NCBI GenBank assembly: GCA_022496805.1
Contig: CM040094.1
Span: 1,860,001 to 1,924,000 of the forward strand
Direction of reading: 5' to 3'
Source: Pohlia nutans
Taxonomy: Eukaryota > Streptophyta > Bryopsida > Bryales > Mniaceae
Length of the DNA stretch: 64,000 nucleotides
Part shown: in pieces, positions 43,201 through 55,730 of the stretch
How the letters are laid out: each line of letters opens with the position of its first letter
Position numbering within the stretch: position 1 is the stretch's first letter
Position numbers and translations under genes: made by a program
Notes under the pieces: generated by a model
What the model saw: the letters and a program-made list of their open reading frames with translations, nothing else
What the model was told of the DNA's origin: nothing
Databases searched by the model: none

Positions 43201-44781
43201 AGATTTTTTGGGAAGTTTCCTTCATGTAAGTGTGATCCAATTAGAAAGGGGACAATTTGTGAATTTTTGTTGTAGTGATTCGCAAAAAATTTGAAGATTT
43301 CAGTCTTAACGTGCTTTTGAAAAATCCAACTCATAAAATTAAGCAACTAAAAAAAATCCAAAAATCACTACACTTAAAATATTACATTTCAACACATCAC
43401 AACAAATTCCATTAACAATTTGTCTATCTTATTTGAAATCAAATTACAAAATAATTTTGAATTTTAGGTTTCAAATTTTATAGAAAACATTAGTGATAGC
43501 AATCGCAAATCTAAACTTCCTAATGTACAGTGACCACAAAGAAGTTTACGTTCATTGCACCTTTTCAAAGAATTGAATCAAATAATTAAATTTACAAAAA
43601 TATCAATATTAATATTAAGATATATTAAACCATTTGAAGTGTGAAAAATTACTTCTTTGAACAATTTTTGGATCAAATATTATAAAAATGTATAATTTAT
43701 AGTCAATTTGAACATTTCTAAACTAAAAACTTCAAACATTGATATTTTAATAAATATGACCTCAAAACTCATGATTTATTTTCCACATGATTCTACAGAG
43801 GATTTGCATTCTTTTCATTGAAAATTTTATAAACCATAAGTAACAAAATTTGTATTCATAGTTGTTTGAATTAAGAGTAAAAAATAAAGGTTTTCATTTC
43901 AAATAAAAATAAATATAAAAAAACCTTTTATTATCAAAATCAATCGCATGTATTGTTCATCTTGTGCACTACTACTTGTCCAAATCAGGCTCAAAACTAA
44001 TAATTTTTGTAATTTTTATTGGCGGTTCTTTGAAAAGTTGAATGAACGTAAACTTGTTCGTGGGTACTGTACAACCTTTATTCATACATCAACTTCAAAA
44101 TACCCCTCTTAGTTGCATTTTATAATGCATCTTTGCAAAACTGCTCAATCTAGAGGGGAGTGAGGACACTTAGGGATTAAGATAGGATCAAACATTTTTA
44201 TGTAAAATAACAACAGTAGTTTGTTTTTTTTTTTGTTAATATAGTTTTTTTTGTACGCATGGTTTAGATCTTCCAAATCATTTTCAAGCTGGTTTTCAGC
44301 CGCGTTCTCAAAAAGCTCTTAACAAGGAGGGGTGCACTAAGGTTGTTTGATTTCTTCTCAATGTATAGTATGAGAGTCATGGAATTAAAATTGAATTTCA
44401 TCATAATAAATTAAATTAACTTATGAAAAATGAAACATACAAAATTTTGATGTCATTTTTGACAACAATGAAAAGCTCTCGTTGAGTAGGACTGAACCAA
44501 AGTTGTTTTATAGATTTTGGATTTACAATATGAAATTTGTGAATTTTTAATCAAATTACATCAGTGCCATAAATTGAAATAAATTATGTAATATATATAT
44601 ATATATACATATAAAATTAAAAACAATTATATTATAGATATTTGAATATTCTTTTTACGATGCCATTGTACACCAAGAAATTCGTTTTTCTTATTTTGAG
44701 TATTTTCATTACTTCTCACACTAAAACAATGACTCAAGAACGACATTTTAATTTTATTTCAACAGAAAGGGACATAGAGGT
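43201..44781. other. Intergenic AT-rich with one orphan TTAA-element end
   Basis: No gene. Near 44164-44180 CACTTAGGGATTAA looks like the right end of a TTAA element (complement TTAATCCCTAAGTG) with no left partner seen. Confidence 0.45.
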
Positions 44782-44785
44782 TTAA

Positions 44786-45380
44786 CCCCTAAATGACCGT
44801 AAGGCCCCCGGGGGCTTCTGGAATTAGAAAGTGAGGAAATTTGGGTTCTTAAGCTATAAATTGTAGGATGGGCAACAAAGAGACCTTAGCTCTTTTTGAG
44901 AGCCAAATCTATAGGTACTTCTTGATCAGAAATTCATCAAATGAGCAATTTTTGATGATTTCTTTGGGTTGCATAGTGGGTATCTAGGCGTCACTTCAAA
45001 CCCTCATATCTTCCCCGTCACAGCTCCAAATTACTTGAAATGTTTTGCACATGCTCAAAATGATGATTTTTACTCATAGTAAAAATTTCAGAATTTTGGA
45101 GCACTTTTGAACAATCTGATTTTAGCATGTGTACAAAATACCCTAAACAAGTTACTTCAATCTCCTCAACAGTGGCATTTTCGCAAAAATTGTGCGATTT
45201 TGATGAGCTTTTTTTCATAAAAGAACTACATAAGTCTTCTTTAGTTTCAATGGTGCCGACTGTCAAAATTATCTCACACCAATGAGGAATTGAGCTTGTT
45301 ACAAGAACTAATCAAAAAAACAAGAGCTAAGCTCAACAACAAACCCCCCCCCCCCCCCCCCCCCCCCAGTCCTTTAGGGG
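44786..45380 (-). mobile_element. TTAA-flanked element, family J, copy 2 (595 bp, inverted)
   Basis: TTAA 44782-44785 and 45381-45384. Ends CCCCTAAATGACCGTAAGG and the complement of CCCCTAAAGGACTG. Reverse complement of 33588-34161 with divergence. A C23-type tract at about 45345-45367 lies beside its right end, where the other copy has a short G run. Confidence 0.83.
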
Positions 45381-45384
45381 TTAA

Positions 45385-46616
45385 GAATGTATGGAGTTGT
45401 GAACTATGACTCGTGTTAGAGTGCAAGTTCGTTCTACATAAATCTTTTCTACAATCATTCCTTCCTTCTTGGCTACATATAGCCACTTTGTAAGCATCTA
45501 TTGTGAATTACGACATGAGTGCTTATAGAATACTAGTAAATCTCGTGTTGCAATGCAACACAAAACTAAATAAACATGATCAAGAAATATGGACTCCATT
45601 GCAAAAGAATGTTGATTGAAAGAAATTGAAAAACTTAATTATAGATGAAAACAGTTTACAAAACATGCAAATGGATGAAAATGGATGAAAATGATATATA
45701 ATGAGATATAGGATGATAATTGATAGTTGTAAAACTTGGATGATAACGTGACGGATTTTGTGACATAGGGGTCGTGACACTCTGCATTTAATATAATAGA
45801 TGTGAAATTTCACATGTCACAAAATTAAATGTATCCATTGAAAATTAAGTGTTCATAAAATATATACAAGCAATAATGATTATTTGTAGGATCAATCAAC
45901 TGTAATACATGTCTCAATTTAAATTTTTTGATTGAATTTGTAAGAAATACTAGATTCAAATTTAAATTACTTGATTTTATGAGTAGTATTAAACATAATT
46001 ATGGTTTATAATATGTTGAAATTTATATTTAAGATTTAATTTATAGGTCTCACCAGCTTTTATGCATCACCAAAGGTTGACGATTATGAATTCATGAGAT
46101 TATGTATTTTATATGATTATATCGAGAGTAACCACATTTTGCTTGTTATGCAATGTCACACTACACATTTTCAACGCTCTAATGTGAAAAAATCCTTAAA
46201 TATTTTTTTACCTCTACATTTACTACATTCACTACTTCAAAAAGTAGTATTTGATTTAAAGCCAAATCCTAGGGAAGTTACTTAATGTATTCCTTGAGAT
46301 ACATGAGCATACAACACGTATTTTTTGAGGGTCTACTTTCCTCATTTTTAGCATTTTAATAGACCTTGTATTTTTTAATGATTTTACCTTTTCAATTTGT
46401 TGCCACCCTATGTGTAAATTTTGTAAATCATGATTTCTTTAGTAATTCAAACCCTATATTATTTATAATTTTTGAATTTTCCTTCAACTGCCGTAGCATT
46501 GCACTACAACATAAAAAACCCGATTCATTATATAACAAAACTGACGCCATCTATACAAAAAGCAACATGTTATTTACAAAATCAATTATATGTTGAGCTA
46601 GTTAGTAAAAACTCAC
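45385..46616. other. Intergenic, nothing recognised
   Basis: AT-rich. Small tandem GGATGAAAAT-type repeats near 45673-45692; no gene or TIR pair. Confidence 0.4.
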
Positions 46617-46620
46617 TTAA

Positions 46621-47127
46621 CCCCTAAATGCCCATGGCATTCACAAAAATGTCAAACAACATTTACGTATAGAGTTCGCTCATCAATAGCTTTTGAGATA
46701 CTTTTTGAAATATTTTTTATAATTGTAAACATATGTTTCCTATTGGTCCTCAATTTTTTAAATATGAGTTTCAAAGAGAAATACACAAAAAAAATTCATA
46801 TTAATTAATTTTTTTTTTAAATAACCCAAAAAATATAAAACATTCAAGTTACAATAAAGAACGATATGGGAAAATTCAATTATCATTTTTATTTAAATTT
46901 GAAAATTTGATAATGACATATGCTTTGTAGTGTACTTTGGATTATGACCTCTTGACATTGCAAGTGCAATAAAATACTTAATATTATGATTTTTTAAAAT
47001 GAAGTAAAAAATCAGACTTAAAGCTCAATTTCTTACTTGAACTTGAAAGTAAAAGTAATCATCTTTAAGGTTGAAATTGAATTTGACCAACCGCCATTCA
47101 CTATTTGGATGTTTGGGCATTTAAGGG
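46621..47127 (+). mobile_element. TTAA-type element, family P, copy 2 (507 bp)
   Basis: TTAA 46617-46620; right flank TTGA 47128-47131, one base off. Ends CCCCTAAATGCCCA and the complement of CCCTTAAATGCCCA. Related to 11564-12108. Confidence 0.75.
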
Positions 47128-47509
47128 TTGAGTTTTTCACCAAAACATTGAAAGATGTCCGCAAACTCCAAAACAAACCATGCCAACATCACTACAATAC
47201 CGGTATCCATAATTATGTGTTCACTGATACAATTTTCACCCAATTTTCAAATTTTCTCATACTACATTTACTCCAAAAATATTTAAAAATTCCCTACCAA
47301 TTACGATAATGTTTTTTTAGGAATACTACAAACATAGTTTTGGGTACTAGAAGTGATCTTATATTACATGTAATGTGGTACGTGGCATTTCTTTGAGGCT
47401 ATGGTATATCAAAAAATATATATATATATTTGTTATCAACCATGAATAATTGACACCCTATTTTTGATCTCTCATGGATATTTCAATTTTTCGACAATGG
47501 CTTCTTTAA

Positions 47510-48217
47510 CCCCTAACTGCCTAAACGACCAAATATAGTTGCCAAAAAATTTCAATTCAAATCTGTGAGGGCAGTTGAATTCCCTTGACCGATTTGTTTT
47601 ATTTTTATGGGTAGTGCTAAAAGTCAAATTTTAGATTTTTTAAATTTTCAACCAAGAAAGGTAAATTTCTATTTTACGTAGAGGCTCAAAGGCACTTATG
47701 TCTCAACCTCTAATTGTCTAACCGACCATATCTTATGCAAAAATAACAATTTTTTAGCATGATTTTTGTTTCCCTTGTATATATTCAAATTGATCAACCT
47801 TTCCAAATAAAATACTTAATTTTTTTTAATTGATATCCTCTAAAGCTCTCAAAGTGAAAATATCTCAAATTTTTACAAAATTGAAAATTTGCTCGAGATG
47901 AAATTTTTAGGTTTTTTATCAAATAAAATTAGCTCTAACATGAACAAGGTAACTACCATGTAAAACCAATGTATTTGACCTATCATACTTGATTCCAAGT
48001 CAAAATGACTAAATGTGCATTTCTTTATGAATTTTCAAAAATAATTCTTATAAATTGATTATTAAATAATTCATAGCATTTTTCAAAATCAGATTGTATA
48101 GATGTTGTCTTGTTGTTATGCTCTACATATATTTAAGGTTTGTAAATCATAAAAGTTGAGTACAATGAACATTATAACACATTTAATTTCTTGAGAAAAC
48201 CCTTAGGCACTTAGGGG
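47510..48217. mobile_element. TTAA-flanked element, family Q (708 bp)
   Basis: TTAA 47506-47509 and 48218-48221. Ends CCCCTAACTGCCTAA and the complement of CCCCTAAGTGCCTAA. A diverged second copy of the left end (CCTCTAATTGTCTAACCGACC) lies inside near 47706, as if an element had been duplicated or nested. Confidence 0.8.
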
Positions 48218-48400
48218 TTAAGAGCCAAATAGACACTCCTACCATGAGAACACTCTAAGTTAAAAAAAATAGCATTCCAAAAAAGAACATGTATTACACA
48301 AATACATAATAATAGGGTGATAGAAAAATTAAAACAAAATTTAATACCCCCATGTAAAATACATGATTGTCTTAAGTGCCCGATAAAATTTACATACAAT

Positions 48401-48610
48401 GAACCCCTCGAGTTTTCTTTTCATCTTCATCTTAAAATATCCATAGAGTGAACCCCTCGAGGCTCAAAACTTTCTTTTCACCTTCAGCTTAAAATATATA
48501 TAGTGAATCCACCGAGACTCGAAGTTTTCCTTCCACCTTCACCTTAAAATATACATAGAGCAAACCCCCCGAGGCTTGAAGCATTCTTTCCACCTTCCCT
48601 TATAAATTCA
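48401..48610 (+). promoter_or_regulatory. F-box gene promoter with tandem repeats and TATA box
   Basis: Four diverged units start at 48401, 48450, 48505 and 48561, each with GAACCCCTCGAGG-like, TTTCTTTTCACCTTCA and CTTAAAATAT parts. TATAAATT at 48601 predicts a start near 48630. A 5' UTR exon would end at 48699 before the donor GTAAGT and join the acceptor at 49287. Confidence 0.6.
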
Positions 48611-49289
48611 CCCTTTTAAACTCCATTTTTCCATTTAGATTTCCGTAGCACGCAAAAAGGAGCTTCAACCTCCATCGACCCACCCCAACCGCCTTCTAGG
48701 TAAGTAATGCTTTTATAGTTTGGAATTTAGAGGGATTCCTTATAAACTATAGCAAAAAAACTTTTCAAGTTTTTAAGGGTATGTTCTATTCATTTGCCGT
48801 CTTCCTCAGTTGGGTGACATTCACTTTTGTGTTGTTGGAGTTCACCCTTTGGAAACTAGAATGTAATGTGCTTATATTTTAGTTTTCTACAACTACCAAT
48901 TAACTGAATCTTTTTGTTGTATAATCTTGTCAAAAGGTTTCTTTGTGGTTCGATAGACTTTTTTTGCACTTGAAACCAAAGCTTGAATCTCTCTATAAAC
49001 TTGCTTTTCAATCTTAACCATAAGCTCTACGTTTTAAGTGGAAAAATCCATTGACAACTTACCATAGGCGTCATTTGTTGAAAAGAAAGAGAGATCTAGT
49101 AAATTCTGGAGGATTATTTGTATACAAGTATTATCATTGCTATGCAATAAACATAAAATTATTTATTATTATGTTATTCTTAGCAGACATCCATCCATGT
49201 GAATGTTACATACATCACATATAGCTTTGATTTCTTACGATACCATTTTAGTTTTAAAGTTATCTTGATTTTATTTGTGACTTGCAGCA

Positions 49290-51195
49290 ATGTCGATTAG
49301 CAACTCTACAACCGACCTAGCCCGCAATGTTGGTTGGCAATGCAATCCAGAAGGAGATCCACCAAGTTCCACATATACAAAAGGTAATGAAGCGATAGCC
49401 TGATATTGTTGAATTTATGCTCTACAAATATCAAAAGCCATAAAAATCCAACTCGTTTTTTTGGAATTCTTGTACAGTTGAAGTAGTGTATTGCAAAAAG
49501 CAAGTTTAAAGTTAAAAGATTGAATTATAGTTGCTTCCAAGCCTTAATTCTTACTTTTGTATGAGTTTGTCCATTTTTCTTTAGATTGTCTAATTTGAGA
49601 TTTCTCTTCAAGGTTTTTATGCGTAAATGATAGACAAATTACCTAGAGCAACTATTCTATAATAAAATGAACATACACTTTCAACGTGTAGCGTTTTGTC
49701 ACATAATCTTGACGTGTTTTACATGCATGACCAACCATCTCATAACTGATGGAGTGACATAGGAATTTTTCTATGTAGACATGTCATTTCATCTTCCGTA
49801 ACCTTGATTCGTGCATAACCATGTACAAATTCCAATGCGTAAGTTTCCAATCTAATGAGTTTTATACAATCTTTGTGCATTAATTGTTATTCTTTGTGAT
49901 GTGCAGGAAAGTCACCCATCGTGGAGATGGGCGTAGAGCACACTGATGCAATATTCGAGCATCTCAATCGTACCTTTTCGATTCGTGAGCTTGTACAATT
50001 GCAGTGTGTCAGCAAAACATGGAAATTATTGGTATCCGACAACATAGCCATCACCATAAAGGCTCGACTGGAAGACGAATCAAAGGATTGGTATTTCCCC
50101 TTATGCTTCAAGCTAGAGACTAACCGGTACGTCTCTATCGATTTAACCGATATCCCTGCATATGAGGAACATACTTTCATAATTCAGCGAGAGTACAATA
50201 GGGAGCATGGATGGACTTGGTCCGGCATTCATCACTCATCCGGACTAGTGGAACTTCACCGTCTTCCTTCCCTTTCTCTCTCCCTTCACAACCGTACCAT
50301 CAATCATGTCCTTGCAAGTTCTAGGGGACTTTTGCTAATCGCGAACAAGTCAATGATCTCTGCCACATCCCAAAACTGGAATCCTCTTATCGTATGGAAC
50401 CCTTTAACAAAACTATGGAAGGAGCTCCCGACTGTTGATTGTCGAGACATGGGGTTGACTTCGTGGAAGTATAACAGCGCCCGATATCACATAATAGTGG
50501 ATGAGCAAGCAAACTCGTACAAAATCTTTCTCACTTTCCGAACCTCGTTGTGTGTTTACATCTCGACGTCCAATTGCTGGAAATGTCGGGTTTTTCCACA
50601 GTGTGTTCCGTGGGGATTTTGCTCTGTATGGGATCGATTATATTAGCTTATGGTTTCTCCGAGTGCCATTCTCGATGGGAAGCTATTCTATGCAGATCTG
50701 AAAATCGACGGAAATGTCGTGCGGGCTAGAGGCCACGGTAGGATCTTTGATTTGGACGTCCAAACTCGAGGTGGTGTGTGCGTGTATAAAATCAATGAAG
50801 AAGCAGGCATGTGGAAGCCACCTATCTTATATGCACTTCGGAATTACTTTCCAAACGTTCCGAATGACAACTATGGTTTTGAACGCGGAAGCTTCGGAAT
50901 CAAACTCATCGATTGTATGGGTGGTTTGTACACTATCATACCAGCAAGCTATCACGGATTGTTGATTTCCAAAGATGGGATGATTCAGAGTTATTGTCAC
51001 GACATGTATCTTCCATTGCAATTCTATATTCTAAAGCTCCATGGTGGAGTTGGTTTGGATCTTGGTCAACTATTGATAGAGAATCCATGCGCGTTAGAAA
51101 ACCCAATCATGAATGCAGAGGAGATTGCATTCAGACACAAACGCTCGTTGAATCACTTGGAGTGGTTTGTATATACGTGCAGCAACGAGCATTAA
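49290..51195 (+). CDS. F-box protein gene with an in-frame TAG (possible pseudogene)
   Basis: Substrate adaptor of SCF ubiquitin ligases by family. Coding exons 49290-49383 and 49907 onward (intron GTAATG...GTGCAG, phase 1). After 31 N-terminal residues and the junction comes the F-box around 49945-50040 (IFEHLNRTFSIRELVQLQCV, SKTWKLL). Then follows the usual plant pattern VWNPLTKLWKELP near 50391 and a C-terminal domain. A TAG at 50644-50646 interrupts; the same frame continues (LMVSPSAILDGKLFYADL) to TAA at 51193. TAG is one C-to-T step from CAG. Either a 273-residue truncated protein, a pseudogene, or a 57-nt intron (50590-50646, GT...AG) removes it. The last is short for a plant intron. 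Confidence 0.75.
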
Positions 51196-51644
51196 GAGAA
51201 ATATGTAGTCACAAAAGGGCCTTGGCCTTTGGCACGTGTTGAAAAATTTAGGCCAAATCGTGCACTTTACAAGAGGGCACCAATGGTGCGACCGTGGCTG
51301 CCAGCAGCGCAGTTCCGTGGGTCGCGCCAATCGACGCTGCCAATACTGCCGACACTGCCAGCACTGCGGCTTCCGACGCTGTCAGCGGGCAGCGACTGCA
51401 CCAATGGGTTTACATAGAAAATGGTGCTTGGGCAGCCGGTTCACCTAACATGGGCAAGCTTAGAGGGCCCCTTTGGGACCCCATTTTTCTCCTAATGAAA
51501 TTCCCAGACTTTGGAGGTTGGTTTCAGTGCACCGCAAGGGGAAACATGATTTGGTTGAGTTGTTGGGATTATTTGTTGCATTATGATGTCGTGTCTGGTC
51601 AATCAAAGACCAAAATTGTTCCGGGCGCTTCATTTGATGATTAG
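51196..51644 (+). other. Open segments after the F-box frame, possible C-terminal remnant
   Basis: The F-box frame stays open after its TAA to 51417. A second frame (51294-51644) contains PDFGGWFQCTARGNMIWLSC and WDYLLHYDVVSGQ, which read like protein sequence but which I cannot place. Between them is a GC-rich patch with ACTGCCRAC-type short repeats (51330-51390). It may be a frameshifted end of the F-box gene or unrelated. Confidence 0.4.
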
Positions 51645-51699
51645 CCAGATTTCTCGTACAACCCAACCTTTCATATGAAACCATAGTTGAAGACAATAC

Positions 51700-54071
51700 T
51701 AGCTCTTCCGTGGCGAGAAGATACTACTAGGATGATACTACTAGGCTTTGCAATGATGATATACGTTTACTGCCTTTTCATGGATATTGGTAATTAAGAT
51801 ATAGTTGGCTTCAATACTCCACTAACATTTATTACTAGCTCCATTAGTCTAGAACTATCAAAACATTATGTAGTATCATCATTTAACTATGTCAAGCTTA
51901 ATTTTGGTTTGAACTTCAATAATTAACAATTATAATATATGTTGTGACACTACAGTTTTTGCATGTCAACTGCATCAAGGATGAAGTAGATGAACTATGT
52001 GGAAGTAATTGTATCAACTTTGGTTGAGAAATGATTTAGCTAATGCCACCGTTTGGATAGAACATAATGAGTAGACCTTGAAATAGTAGAGAGACCTTGA
52101 GATGATTGTCTGTCATGAAAGTAGTTTTGTCATCGAGTACATTTTAGCTAGAGTTTTGTGAAATACTCCTTAGCTAGTCGTCTATTGACATGAATGGATG
52201 CATCTCTTTAGTTTATTGTCATGAATGGATGCATCTCAACTCCTTTACAGCCTTGTTTGCAGCCATATGTGCATGCAACAATGTGCCTTTGAATTAGTTT
52301 CTCATTAGCCAAAAAGTTATGTGGAAGTACCTATTATCATGCATTTAAATGCTGCAGTCAAACATCTTGGAAAAGATACTAATCATGTAATAAGTGTTGA
52401 AAAGAAAGTTAAGTCTCTGCGGAATTGAATCTAAATGAGCAAATTTATTTATTTTTAAATAGAATTTTTGATTTCTATCAAAATCTTTAGATTTTCTTAG
52501 TGTGATGGGCAAAAAGCATCCTCTATGTATGAGAACTTTGAATGCACGGCGAATCAATGCTTCATAGAATGGGTTGGAAAAAGTGGAGTAACCTTGGAAG
52601 CATAGATTCGTCAAACCACATACTACTAATTATAGACACTAGCCCTATGGGCAATCAAATAATTAAAAATTAAAACTCAATGCCTAGGCTAGCAACTAGT
52701 GGCCAAAATCACTAAGGGTAAGTTAAGAATCCAAAAGGGCGGAAATTTTAGTTTATGAAACATGGGTTTTTGGGAAAGGATTAGGCACAAGGGAAAACTC
52801 CTAGGCTAAAAGGTAAAAGTCAAGGAGTTAAAGGTAAATTGATTAGCCAAGGGTCCCAGAGTTAAAAATCATGAGTTTTTGGGTTAAAAAAACCCACATT
52901 AAATAAATGGTATCTTAGGATAGAAATGGCGGTTTGAGGTAGAAGCCAATGACAACATTTAAGAGAGAGGTAGAAAAGGGTGCATGTAAAAAATCTCAAG
53001 TATAGGCAATAAGGGTTGTTGAAGTAAAAACAAGGCACCGTAGAAGTCTATGGGGGAAAAAGTAATAGGATTGGAATAACATTAAAGTATGGGCAGTAAA
53101 AGGCTCCTAGAAGAAAAATTAGGGTTTTTTAGGAAGGGAGGTTTGGGCAAAGGCAACAGTAAATAACATGCTACTATGGATAAAATGAAGAATAGAAGAT
53201 GAATTTGAGCTAGGCAAAGGCATTTGAGTTTGACTGTGAAAAGGGGGTCGGGTCTAAATAAACCATACAAGTTTAGAGTAGCACATGCATCTCAATCAAA
53301 ATGGACACCACAATGCAAGAAGAGCAACAATTTAGTCAAAGAGATGAGATTAAATAAATCCCATGAGCATGATATTACCTATATATTAATATGAAAGACA
53401 TTCAAGGAGCTTGAATTGCACTTCAAGCCATAGAAAAGTAGCAAAAATGCTAAAATGTCTCAGCACAAAAAAAAATAAAAAATCATTGATTTACACTGCA
53501 AGAAATGATTTTTGAAGATGTTGTAAGATACTTGTCTATTGACTTCCTAGAATAGCGTGTGTAGCATATCCCAAAAAATCTTGCAACGGGAGGAAGTACA
53601 AAATATTGCCAATACACAAACTATTGTTCCTATTTTATTCAAATGAATTGAATTTTCCATAAAGTTAAAATTTGAACGACTTGTTCAATAAATTCTTCTT
53701 TTTATGAAAGTACAAAAAAAAATCTATAGTAATGAATTCTAATTTACATGAATATTAGAAAGCACAATGTTAATGTTTAAACAACTTGGAGAGATGGATT
53801 TACGGGTAAATGGGTAATGGTGGGAGTATTCATCCAATTAAATATATCTTATGACATAAAATAGAATACACCCTACATTTAATGAATAAATAAATAAATT
53901 TTGAGGTTAACATCAAATGGATTTGGCTCATTGTAATCACTTTACTTTGAGGTATTCATTGTAAATTTTTGTAATACCTTTGAAAGAATCTTTTCCAAAA
54001 GCATGTTAATTTTTATTACATGTTGAAAAATATGAATGAGGTTTTGTCATCAAAATCAATCCCTAATTAAA
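51700..54071. other. 2.4-kb intergenic stretch, nothing recognised
   Basis: AT-rich. A short duplication GTCATGAATGGATGCATCTC occurs near 52187 and 52220 (with variation). No coding sequence, TIR pair or RNA gene seen. Confidence 0.45.
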
Positions 54072-54073
54072 TA

Positions 54074-54154
54074 CTCCCTATGTCCCATAAAAGACCACAA
54101 AAACCACTCTATTACATAGTAGTTTTCATGATTTTTTTTATGGAATAGAAGGAG
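54074..54154. mobile_element. Stowaway-type MITE (81 bp)
   Basis: Ends CTCCCTATGTCCCATAAA and the complement of CTCCTTCTATTCCATAAA, flanked by TA at 54072-54073 and 54155-54156. The CTCCCT..GTCCCATAAA end and the TA duplication are those of plant Stowaway (Tc1/mariner) MITEs. Confidence 0.88.
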
Positions 54155-54396
54155 TATGACGTAAAGATTTTATGACTCTATAAATGCTCGATAAAAAATT
54201 CATTGATTATACGGTCGATCACTTACATTTGCATGACTCTTTCCTGCCCAATTTTGCATAAGTGCCTCATATAATTGGACCCTAAATTGTAAGTGGATCA
54301 CATGATGGATCATTGGTCAATAGCGTGGATTATGGACCAAATACTTGTCCAAATAAACAATATGCATGTTATTTTGTTGATATGTTAACATGTTAA

Positions 54397-54745
54397 CAAT
54401 TAAACGTCAAGGTAAGCCCCATAGGCTTAATTATGAGAGAATAATGAAGAAAAAAGTGGATTCTCTCAACCAAATCAAGCGAGGATTGGTGCGTTGGAAA
54501 GCTAGTGAAAAAGCAATCTAAATTCCAAATTTGCGCCCCATTTGGGAGATTGTGGAAACATTGGCAAGCAATCAAAGTTATCAAAATGAGCTGGAGTTGA
54601 GGTTGGGGCAATTGAGGTCGTTTTCTGAAAAGTGCCGCAGTGCTACAGTGCCGCAATAATGCTAGCTAGCAAAGCCGTTTTTCCAAAAAACACAATTTAG
54701 ATGCATTTCGGGCTGCCCCGCCCAGGCCCTCTTGACATTTAAAGG
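54397..54745 (+). mobile_element. TTAA-flanked element, family R, copy 1 (349 bp)
   Basis: TTAA 54393-54396 and 54746-54749. Left end CAATTAAACGTCAAGG, right end complement of CCTTTAAATGTCAAG. Its first 70 bp match the start of the element at 55614. Confidence 0.68.
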
Positions 54746-55613
54746 TTAATTGAATGGTTGTGTCTACTAGGAAAAAAAACATCCAATTCTACCACTTTCA
54801 AAACGAGTCCGAAGTTTTAAAGTGTTTGGAGTGTTTAGAATATATAATATTGTATTGTGGCGTTTATAAATGTGACTAAAACCATTCTTTTTTGATTTAA
54901 ACATTTAAAGGCATTGATTTCTTCAAACATGTTTTGTTGCAGTTGTGATGCTTTATGATACTATTCTACAATAGAAGACCAATTTATACCAAATGTCACA
55001 GCCATAGTCAAATCTTTCTTGCTACAATTCAAACTTTCAACATTGGAGCATATTAATTTATCAGAAAAAGATGCCCGTAGTGATTAAATGCCATTTGTAA
55101 AAAGATGCCATTTTTGGAAGGATAGCTAGGAGGTTGATTGCCTTTACTCAAGCATTCCCTTAGAAAAAAATTTGATTGTAGAAGAATTGAACCAAATTCA
55201 TGAAGCATGACATGTGGACTTAGAAAATCAACCTTAAGACCTTTTCACTAACATTTGAAAGCTATACCATTCAAGACTACTGTTTATTACAATATCAAAC
55301 TCAAATTCCATTAGAAGACCATCTCTAAAATAAGATGCTATCTGAAAACTCATTGTATCGAGAAGGATGGTAGAGAGGATGTGTTGGAAGGATGAATAAG
55401 AAAATGTAATGAAAACATGAGCCAAGAGAATGTGTAGGGAAGATGGGCCGAGAGAATGCATTGGGAGGATGTGATGGGAAGATTATCATCCCTACGGACT
55501 TATAATTCTTAGTGCAAGTGCCTCTATATGATTCATTTTCCAAGAGGTATATAATGCATATTATGCGTAGTCTCATACTATATGCAAGACAAGTAGAATT
55601 TTGCAATCTTTAA

Positions 55614-55730
55614 CCCTTAAACGTCAAAGTAAGCCCCATCAAATTATGTATGAGAGAATAATGGAGAAGAAAGTAGATTTTCTCAATCAAATTTGAAATG
55701 GATTGATGCTTTGAAAAAATGATAAATAAG
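55614..55730 (+). mobile_element. TTAA-element left end, family R, copy 2
   Basis: TTAA 55610-55613 followed by CCCTTAAACGTCAAAGTAAG, matching 54397 onward for about 100 bp (GAGAGAATAATG block). No right end found downstream, so the rest is lost or too diverged. Confidence 0.6.
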
